12,243 nt of DNA. It comes from an uncultured Clostridia bacterium (GTDB lineage: Bacteria; Bacillota; Clostridia; Christensenellales; DUVY01). Below, in pieces: positions 1 through 4,205 of the stretch; positions within the stretch are counted from its first letter, which is position 1; each line of letters begins with the position of its first letter. Under the pieces are notes generated by a model, which was not told the DNA's origin, did no database searches, and saw only the letters and a program-made list of their open reading frames with translations. The position numbers and the translations under genes are program-made. The DNA lies in NCBI GenBank assembly GCA_937895465.1, contig CALAYY010000136.1, positions 1 through 12,243 of the forward strand, given 5' to 3'.

Positions 1-17
1 AAGCTATAAGCTTTTTT
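1..17 (+). terminator. Short terminator-like hairpin at window edge
   Basis: AAGCT (1-5) pairs with AGCTT (9-13) around a 3-nt loop, and T14-T17 extend the T tract. The stem may continue to the left of the window. It would end a plus-strand transcript coming from outside the window, in tandem with the next hairpin. Confidence 0.4.
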
Positions 18-18
18 G

Positions 19-43
19 AACCCCACGTCTAACGTGGGGTTTT
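19..43 (+). terminator. Intrinsic terminator of an upstream plus-strand gene
   Basis: AACCCCACGT (19-28) pairs perfectly with ACGTGGGGTT (32-41) around a 3-nt loop, followed by further T residues. The GC-rich stem stands out from its AT-rich surroundings. The gene it terminates lies before position 1. Confidence 0.75.
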
Positions 44-54
44 CTTATACAAAA

Positions 55-133
55 AGGCTCCTTTGTCAAAAGGAGCTGTCACGCAGTGGCTGAGGATTAA
101 TTTATTATGGTCATAGAAAGTATACTGAAAACG
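55..133 (+). repeat. Two-hairpin dispersed repeat, copy A
   Basis: Hairpin 1 is GCTCCTTT (57-64) with AAAGGAGC (69-76). Hairpin 2 is GTCAC (78-82) with GTGGC (86-90), containing one G-T wobble. The core ends in TGAGGATTAATTTATTA, followed by a tail ending in TGAAAACG that is shared with copy C (5 mismatches over the last 38 bp). It resembles the REP/MITE-like elements common between genes of gut Clostridia, judged from memory and not searched. Confidence 0.8.
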
Positions 134-164
134 GAAGATTTTAAGCAAAGTTCTTTTAACTTAA

Positions 165-258
165 TAGCTTTCTCATAATGCTTCTTTAATCTTTGAAAAA
201 TAAATCATCCGTCATTTTGCTAACGCAAAATGCCACCTTCTTTTGATAAAGAAGGCTT
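165..258 (-). repeat. Two-hairpin dispersed repeat, copy B (inverted)
   Basis: This is the same architecture read on the minus strand. Hairpin 1 is CCTTCTTT (236-243) with AAAGAAGG (248-255). Hairpin 2 is CATTTTGC (213-220) with GCAAAATG (225-232). The GGATGATTTA end lies at 201-210, and a tail related to AAGTATAATGAAAA lies at about 165-184. The stems differ in sequence from copies A and C but stay complementary, so pairing rather than primary sequence is conserved. Confidence 0.7.
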
Positions 259-328
259 AAGAGTTAAAATCCTAGCAATTTTAGTAAAGGTTTGCTTAAT
301 GTATAAAACTTCATTTAATAGACCACAT

Positions 329-410
329 AGGCTCCTTTGTCAAAAGGAGCTGTCAACTTTAGTTGACTGAGGATTAATTTATTAGAGCCATAGGAAGTAT
401 AATGAAAACG
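329..410 (+). repeat. Two-hairpin dispersed repeat, copy C
   Basis: Hairpin 1 (331-350) is identical to that of copy A. Hairpin 2, GTCAACT (352-358) with AGTTGAC (361-367), is longer than in copy A and perfectly paired. The TGAGGATTAATTTATTA end and the TGAAAACG tail match copy A. Outside copies A-C and the two terminator hairpins I see nothing else in the gene-free stretch 1-484, and no convincing terminator for the minus-strand gene that ends at 485. Confidence 0.8.
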
Positions 411-484
411 ATAGCTTGATTTTAATTTGATTTAATTTATAACCGCCATAAATGGTGTAATAAAAACAATATCCGTAAAAAGAA

Positions 485-1351
485 TTATTCCTTATTATCG
501 TCTGTATTGTCTTTTCTTTCTTCGCCGTTTTCTTCTGCTTTTTCTTTATCTTTTTTGGAAAAATTAATGGCATCGCCTACATCGCTAAGTCCTTCAAAGG
601 TATCGGCAAGGGGTGCCCATGCCTTATTTTTTCTTAAGCGTTTTGCAATTTTTCGTCCAAAGATTGCGCCCAAAACAAGCAGCAAAAATAAGCCAACAAA
701 GAAGATTACCCAAATCCACCAAGGAATATTGCCGCCGCCCATATATGCAGAGACTATTGTACCGGGGATACGGGTCAATATAACAAGCAAAAGGTAATGT
801 CTAAATTTCATCTTGGTAAGACCTGCGGCATAACAAACTATATCACTTGGAATAAAGGGAATGAGCATAAACAAAATAAACAAAAGAGAGTTTTTGCCTT
901 CTAGCTTTTTTTCAAACCTTTCCACTTTTTCACGGTCAGCCATCTGATATACAAGCGGTCTTCCCAATGCCCGCGAAATCCAAAACACAGCAATGCTTCC
1001 CAAAACCATTCCAATCAAGGTCAGTAAAACACTAAACCAAATTCCGTAAAGATATCCGCCTGCAATTGCAACCACATTGTTAGGCACAAAGGCAAGTATT
1101 ACAGACAAAAACGCAATACCGACATATACATATTTTGACCAACTGCCAAACTCCTGTATATAGTCTTGGATTTTTTCTCTGCCGCCCTCTGCTCCAAAAA
1201 GGCTTTTAAAACCAACCGCTCTTATAAATATTACTGCGGCAATTATTGACAATACCAGTATCACTATCAAAACTATAAGGCTTACTATCTGATATGCCCC
1301 AAATTTTTTCTTAGGTGCTGTATTGTTGCTTTTTTCTCTGTTGTTTTCCAT
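485..1351 (-). CDS. TVP38/TMEM64 family (VTT/SNARE-associated domain) membrane protein
   Basis: This is a predicted integral membrane protein of 288 residues. The N-terminal ~20 residues are polar, a first membrane segment spans about 21-46, and a VTT (SNARE-associated, DedA-superfamily) domain covers about 75-232. The domain shows the re-entrant-loop type stretches FVPNNVVAIAGGYLYG (88-103) and FIPSDIVCYAAG (166-177) and the ALGR turn (128-131). A highly charged C-terminal tail (about 233-288) ends in an acidic/lysine-rich stretch. Family members are implicated in lipid or polyprenyl-phosphate transport and membrane homeostasis; the exact substrate here is unknown. The gene is monocistronic and divergent from the tRNA. 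Its start is unusual: there is no Shine-Dalgarno sequence, and a TATAAT box ends 6 nt before the ATG (see the promoter entry). Family is confident, function is not. Confidence 0.85.
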   Translation of the reverse strand: MENNREKSNNTAPKKKFGAYQIVSLIVLIVILVLSIIAAVIFIRAVGFKSLFGAEGGREKIQDYIQEFGSWSKYVYVGIAFLSVILAFVPNNVVAIAGGYLYGIWFSVLLTLIGMVLGSIAVFWISRALGRPLVYQMADREKVERFEKKLEGKNSLLFILFMLIPFIPSDIVCYAAGLTKMKFRHYLLLVILTRIPGTIVSAYMGGGNIPWWIWVIFFVGLFLLLVLGAIFGRKIAKRLRKNKAWAPLADTFEGLSDVGDAINFSKKDKEKAEENGEERKDNTDDNKE

Positions 1352-1357
1352 GTTTAA

Positions 1358-1385
1358 ATTATATCAAATTATTGTTACTTAGCAA
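1358..1385 (-). promoter_or_regulatory. Promoter of the TVP38-like gene, leaderless arrangement
   Basis: Read on the minus strand: TTGCTA (1380-1385), 16-bp spacer, TATAAT (1358-1363), then six bases (TTAAAC) and the ATG. Transcription normally begins about 7 nt after the -10 box, which places the mRNA 5' end at or next to the AUG. Confidence 0.65.
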
Positions 1386-1507
1386 TCAAAAAGTTTATCT
1401 TGATAAGCCATTAAAGCCTAACAAAAACTTATTATTAACTCTATATTAATATTTTGCTAATAATAACTCAAAACCATCTAAGCCATATAATGGAATTATG
1501 TTTTTGG

Positions 1508-1536
1508 TTGTCTTTTTTTATAACAGATTGTATAAT
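1508..1536 (+). promoter_or_regulatory. Promoter of tRNA-Thr
   Basis: TTGTCT (1508-1513), a 17-bp spacer and a perfect TATAAT (1531-1536). The predicted start is near 1543, about 14 nt before the mature tRNA 5' end. Confidence 0.75.
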
Positions 1537-1556
1537 ATATTTTACTTTTAATATAT

Positions 1557-1632
1557 GCTGATGTAGCTCAGCTGGTAGAGCAGCTGATTCGTAATCAGCA
1601 GGTCAGGGGTCCGAATCCCCTCATCAGCTCCA
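1557..1632 (+). tRNA. tRNA-Thr (anticodon CGT)
   Basis: This 76-nt cloverleaf has its CCA encoded. The acceptor stem is GCTGATG (1557-1563) with CATCAGC (1622-1628), followed by discriminator T and CCA. The D stem is GCTC/GAGC with the GG pair in the loop. The anticodon stem is GCTGA/TCAGC around loop TTCGTAA (1588-1594), which gives anticodon CGT and reads ACG (Thr). The T stem is AGGGG (1605-1609) with CCCCT (1617-1621). The T loop reads TCCGAAT instead of the expected TTCGAAT, so the nearly universal U55 is C (1611). It has its own promoter and terminator. The 3' part of the gene is duplicated at about 2763-2803. Confidence 0.96.
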
Positions 1633-1659
1633 AAAACAGCCGTTTTAATAACGGCTGTT
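1619..1659 (+). repeat. 41-bp direct repeat, left copy (att-like, tRNA 3' end plus terminator)
   Basis: The last 14 nt of tRNA-Thr and the whole terminator hairpin recur without a mismatch at 2790-2830, offset by 1171 bp. The arrangement resembles attL of an element integrated at a tRNA 3' end. No integrase lies between the copies, so function as an att site is inferred from geometry only. Confidence 0.7.
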
Positions 1660-1663
1660 TTTA
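1633..1663 (+). terminator. Terminator of tRNA-Thr
   Basis: AACAGCCGTT (1635-1644) and AACGGCTGTT (1650-1659) form a perfect 10-bp stem, extended by A-T pairs, around loop TTAAT. It is followed by a T tract. Confidence 0.85.
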
Positions 1664-1684
1664 TGTCTAAATTTAAAAAATTCT

Positions 1685-1733
1685 TTGTTTTTATGTTTAA
1701 TTGTGTTATTATATGCTTAATTCATAAAGGAGA
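1685..1733 (+). promoter_or_regulatory. Promoter and ribosome binding site of the DUF2971 gene
   Basis: TTGTTT (1685-1690), a 16-bp spacer and TATTAT (1707-1712) form a plausible promoter directly behind the tRNA terminator. The strong ribosome binding site AAAGGAGA (1726-1733) lies 11 nt before the ATG. The gene is therefore independently expressed rather than reading through from the tRNA. Confidence 0.55.
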
Positions 1734-1744
1734 AGTGTTTTTTT

Positions 1745-2737
1745 ATGGATAATGATGCTTATTTATACCATTATACATCTAATCAAAACTGTTTTAATAT
1801 AATTGAGACCAAAAAATTATGGCTTTCAGATTGCTTAAAAAGCAATGATAAGAAAGAATTTACTATAATTATAGAAGATATATTAAATACTTGTAAAACA
1901 AACGAGCAAGTATATAATATATTAAAGTGTTACATCAATGAAATTTATGAAGAAAAATTAGATGAATATTATAGTATATATATTTTATGTTTTTCAAATC
2001 AAGGTGATTTATTGCCTCAATGGCATATGTATGCAAACAACGCTACCGGTATAAGCATAGGCTTTAAGAAAAAATTAATAGATGAATTTATTATAAAATT
2101 AAAACAAAAAGAAATAAGTTCTAAAAAGGATAATGTGTATGACATTCCATTTTTAGATTTTTTTAAAATTAAATACGTTAATAAAGAAGAATTGAAAAAT
2201 CTTCAAATCAACTATATGAAAGAAATTACATGCAAAATTAACAACTATTTGTCTGAAAATGAAATTGATGATAAAGAACTGAATATTTTTTTAGATGCTA
2301 ATATGAGCTTACAGGATGCTCTTGATAAATATAAATCAAAATGTTTTCAAATAAGTGAATTACTTGGCACAAAAAAATATAAAGATTTTAATGAATTTGT
2401 TAAAAATGAAATTAGATTTCTTTTATATGAAGGAATAAAATACAAATTATCGGATTTTCAACATGAAGAGGAATGGAGAATTTGCATTAATAGTGCAGCT
2501 GTTTCAAACAACCTAAAATTCAATTGTTCAAATGATATATTTAAAGCTCATATTGAATTTAATCTAAATGAGCTATTAGGTTATGATAATTTTGATGATG
2601 AAGATATTTCGGATAATGCAATGTTAAAAATAATCTTAGGTCCTAAAAATTTAAATTCAATTAAAACAATAGAAAGTTTTTGTGGAATAAACGAAATCTT
2701 ATCAGATGTATCAAAAACGAATATAAATTATAAATAA
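1745..2737 (+). CDS. DUF2971 family protein, possible defence-island cargo
   Basis: This 330-residue soluble protein has no signal peptide or membrane segment. It shows the landmarks I associate with DUF2971: the N-terminal LYHYTS (7-12), KKLWLSDCLKSNDKKEF (23-39), ILCFSNQGDLLPQWHMYA (80-97), GISIGF (102-107), HEEEWRI (240-246) and ILGPKN (297-302). The biochemical role of the family is not established to my knowledge; members are often met in mobile or defence-associated regions, and the YHYTS-type N-terminus is reminiscent of ADP-ribosyltransferase-like folds (speculative). The gene sits alone between a tRNA-Thr and a duplicate of that tRNA's 3' end. It is far more AT-rich than the window's core genes: 11 of 60 bases are G/C at 1861-1920, against 28 of 60 at 961-1020. 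Acquisition by transfer is likely. Confidence 0.8.
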   Translation: MDNDAYLYHYTSNQNCFNIIETKKLWLSDCLKSNDKKEFTIIIEDILNTCKTNEQVYNILKCYINEIYEEKLDEYYSIYILCFSNQGDLLPQWHMYANNATGISIGFKKKLIDEFIIKLKQKEISSKKDNVYDIPFLDFFKIKYVNKEELKNLQINYMKEITCKINNYLSENEIDDKELNIFLDANMSLQDALDKYKSKCFQISELLGTKKYKDFNEFVKNEIRFLLYEGIKYKLSDFQHEEEWRICINSAAVSNNLKFNCSNDIFKAHIEFNLNELLGYDNFDDEDISDNAMLKIILGPKNLNSIKTIESFCGINEILSDVSKTNINYK

Positions 2738-2762
2738 TTTATTAATCTTATTGAGTTTTTAG

Positions 2763-2803
2763 TGATCAATAGGTTAGGAGTTCAAATCTCCTCATCAGCT
2801 CCA
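2763..2803 (+). pseudogene. 3' fragment of a tRNA-Thr
   Basis: This stretch corresponds base for base, without gaps, to the 3' half of the intact tRNA-Thr (1592-1632), including CCA. The last 14 nt are identical, and the 27 nt before them carry 8 differences, all transitions. The T arm still pairs (AGGAG with CTCCT) because two of the changes compensate each other, and its loop has the canonical TTCAAAT. There is no D arm or 5' acceptor strand, so it cannot make a tRNA. Confidence 0.8.
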
Positions 2804-2830
2804 AAAACAGCCGTTTTAATAACGGCTGTT
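2790..2830 (+). repeat. 41-bp direct repeat, right copy (att-like)
   Basis: Perfect copy of 1619-1659. It closes the interval that contains only the DUF2971 gene and would correspond to attR of an integrated element. Confidence 0.7.
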
Positions 2831-2837
2831 AATTTTT
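2803..2837. terminator. Bidirectional terminator shared by DUF2971 and the minus-strand membrane gene
   Basis: This duplicated hairpin pairs AACAGCCGTT (2806-2815) with AACGGCTGTT (2821-2830). On the plus strand it is followed by AATTTTTT; on the minus strand A2803-A2807 give a U tract. It therefore suits both the gene ending at 2737 and the one ending at 2886. Confidence 0.75.
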
Positions 2838-2885
2838 TAATAAAGGACATATAATCGGCAAAATAAGAAAAATATATTTCATTTT

Positions 2886-3266
2886 TTATAGACTTCTTAA
2901 TTGTTTGATTTTTTTTAATTCTATTATTGCTAGTACAACTATTGCGACAAGTAAAACTCCAAGAACAATTGTAATATAAAAAAGATGGTTAAATACAATA
3001 TATTCCCACAATACCATAATGTTAAGTGCCAAAAGCAACAAAGTAAATCCAAAGCTATATAAGTATTTTATAGCTGAACAAATTATTATCAGATTATATT
3101 TTTTTCTTTTTAAAAATACTAGCTGTATTAATGCTGCAATTACTCCGACTAAAACAATAGAAGTATAATAAGATGATAAATCTCGTAAAACGATAAATTC
3201 AATTATCCCATATATAAAAAATATAGTCGGCAAAACAAAAAATAAGATTTTTAATTTTTTTATCAT
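2886..3266 (-). CDS. Small four-helix membrane protein of unknown function
   Basis: This 126-residue, very hydrophobic protein has membrane segments at about 8-27, 34-52, 60-86 and 96-116. Short lysine-rich cytoplasmic stretches lie at the N-terminus, after helix 2 (FLKRKKYN) and at the C-terminus (ELKKIKQLRSL). I recognise no family and see no catalytic motif. It has its own strong promoter (3297-3325) and a bidirectional terminator just downstream, so it is probably monocistronic. It lies in the AT-rich stretch between the tRNA-Thr island and fbp, with no functional clue from its neighbours. The ribosome binding site is weak (AAGAG about 9 nt before the ATG). Confidence 0.65.
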   Translation of the reverse strand: MIKKLKILFFVLPTIFFIYGIIEFIVLRDLSSYYTSIVLVGVIAALIQLVFLKRKKYNLIIICSAIKYLYSFGFTLLLLALNIMVLWEYIVFNHLFYITIVLGVLLVAIVVLAIIELKKIKQLRSL

Positions 3267-3296
3267 TTAATAAACTCTTATAAAAACTATACAAGT

Positions 3297-3325
3297 ATTA
3301 TAATATGTAGTCAATAAAAGGTCAA
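3297..3325 (-). promoter_or_regulatory. Promoter of the four-helix membrane protein gene
   Basis: Read on the minus strand: TTGACC (3320-3325), an exact 17-bp spacer and a perfect TATAAT (3297-3302). The predicted start leaves a leader of about 24 nt. It is one of the best promoter matches in the window. Confidence 0.75.
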
Positions 3326-3344
3326 TTACAATAATAATTACGAT

Positions 3345-3554
3345 TTATTTTCTTACATCAACATCCAAGATTATATATAGATAATTACAGTCAATAAAAC
3401 AATGGAGTATATGATAATCAAGATAATCCATATTATTTTGAGCGATTTCTATAATGTCTGACGGACTTAATAACATCTTGCCGTTAATGTCAGTAATCTT
3501 GCAATAAGTGTTCTCATCAATTACTTCTAAAAATTCTTTTAACTTTAACATCAT
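3345..3554 (-). CDS. Small acidic protein, phage/island-type, unknown function
   Basis: This 69-residue soluble protein has no membrane segment. The N-terminal pattern LKEFLEVIDENTYCKITD followed by YLDY...ILHCFIDCNYLYIILDV is typical of small uncharacterised proteins often found in prophages and integrative elements of Firmicutes (from memory; no function known). Two ATGs are adjacent, at 3554 and 3551. The AGGA ribosome binding site is 3 nt from the first and 6 nt from the second, so translation from 3551 is at least as likely. It is divergent from the Xre regulator across an operator-bearing gap and may be controlled by it. This context is an inference. Confidence 0.55.
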   Translation of the reverse strand: MMLKLKEFLEVIDENTYCKITDINGKMLLSPSDIIEIAQNNMDYLDYHILHCFIDCNYLYIILDVDVRK

Positions 3555-3607
3555 TATTCCTACAATCTTTTTTTAACGAATAGATAAACTAAGTTTTATA
3601 TATATTA

Positions 3608-3657
3608 ATATTAGAATTTCTGTGCTTATATATGTTATACCACAGATTTTCTAATAT
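3608..3657. promoter_or_regulatory. Inverted-repeat operator between small protein gene and xre gene
   Basis: ATATTAGAATTTCTGTG (3608-3624) and CACAGATTTTCTAATAT (3641-3657) are near-perfect inverted copies (15 of 17 match) separated by 16 bp. A third partial copy, TTAGAAAT, lies at 3673-3680, closer to the xre start. The arms flank a possible -10 region (TTATAC, 3635-3640). This is the layout expected for a repressor controlling its own divergent promoter region. Confidence 0.65.
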
Positions 3658-3700
3658 AGCAATAGATTAATGTTAGAAATTATGTTATTTTCATTACAAA

Positions 3701-4021
3701 ATGAGTATATTTTCTAAGAGAATAAAAGAATTAAGAATATTAAATAATTTGACTCAAAAAGAATTGGCAGAGTTATTGGGTATTTCATATTCTGCTGTCG
3801 GACAATGGGAGAGCGGACGAAACACGCCTACTGCCAAAATGTTGGAAAAGATTGCAGATATATTAAAAACTGATGTCAATTATCTTTTAGGCACAGAAAC
3901 CGTTCAACAAAGCTTGCTTGAAAAAAGACTTATACAGGCAGGGCTAAAAGATAAACTTAATAATCTAACCCCTGAACAATGCGATATTTTGATTTCTATT
4001 ATAAAAAACTTCAAAAGCTGA
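3701..4021 (+). CDS. Xre/Cro-CI family HTH transcriptional regulator
   Basis: This 106-residue protein carries an N-terminal HTH_3 domain at about 5-63: FSKRIKELRILNNLTQKELAELLGI, recognition helix SYSAVGQWESGRNTP, and KMLEKIADILKTDVNYLLG. The C-terminal ~40 residues (LLEKRLIQAGLKDKL...LTPEQCDILISIIKNF) form helices that probably dimerise. There is no peptidase (LexA-like) domain, so it is a simple DNA-binding repressor. No Shine-Dalgarno sequence is visible before the ATG, suggesting a very short leader or weak translation. The inverted repeats upstream suggest autoregulation and control of the divergent 69-residue gene. In an island context such proteins often act as element maintenance repressors. 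Confidence 0.9.
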   Translation: MSIFSKRIKELRILNNLTQKELAELLGISYSAVGQWESGRNTPTAKMLEKIADILKTDVNYLLGTETVQQSLLEKRLIQAGLKDKLNNLTPEQCDILISIIKNFKS

Positions 4022-4053
4022 TTTTAATATATTTTTTTGTTTTAATAATCCAT

Positions 4054-4083
4054 AAATCCATGCAAAATTGTGTATGGATTTTT
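4054..4083 (+). terminator. Probable terminator of the xre gene
   Basis: AAATCCATGCA (4054-4064) pairs with TGTATGGATTT (4071-4081), giving an 11-bp stem with one G-U around loop AAATTG. The T tract after it is short (TTTTTGATT, counting the end of the stem), so efficiency may be moderate. Confidence 0.5.
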
Positions 4084-4095
4084 GATTATACCCTT

Positions 4096-4104
4096 TGATA
4101 TAAT
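4096..4104 (+). promoter_or_regulatory. Extended -10 promoter of fbp
   Basis: TGATATAAT (TGn plus a perfect TATAAT at 4099-4104) lies downstream of the xre terminator with only a poor -35 (TGGATT, 18-bp spacing). It predicts a 5' leader of roughly 95 nt before the fbp ATG, in which I see no recognisable riboswitch. Confidence 0.5.
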
Positions 4105-4205
4105 TTATATAGACAATAAAGAACATGCATTTTGTTTTATTCTAATACTCGATACTCGTTTTATCGCTTTTTTTGGCTTTTTCATATTATTAATAAGGAT
4201 TGTCC

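Noticed and set aside
55..410. The three repeats as a CRISPR array
   Set aside because: Copies are in mixed orientation, diverge in sequence, are unevenly spaced and lie without cas genes. Each copy is itself a two-hairpin unit of about 80-95 bp.
430..484. Terminator hairpin for the TVP38-like gene (CCGCCAT/ATGGTG)
   Set aside because: On the minus-strand transcript, the relevant direction, the stem contains an A-C mismatch and is not followed by a U tract.
507..797. Plus-strand open frame of 96 codons inside the TVP38-like gene
   Set aside because: It is the antisense shadow of a well-supported membrane protein gene and has no ribosome binding site. The other overlapping frames inside DUF2971-free genes (for example within metA, the ABC-like gene and the 7542-8273 gene) were set aside for the same reason.
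1400..1500. Inverted repeat TATTATTA / TAATAATA upstream of tRNA-Thr
   Set aside because: Short, pure A/T and expected by chance in AT-rich intergenic DNA; there is no regulator or second copy to support an operator.
2750..2803. A second complete tRNA gene behind DUF2971
   Set aside because: Only the 3' half can be aligned. There is no D arm and no partner for the acceptor strand upstream, so it is a fragment.
1633..2830. Insertion sequence or transposon carrying the DUF2971 gene
   Set aside because: No transposase, no terminal inverted repeats and no short target duplication. The flanking 41-bp direct repeats are tRNA-derived, which points to site-specific recombination instead.
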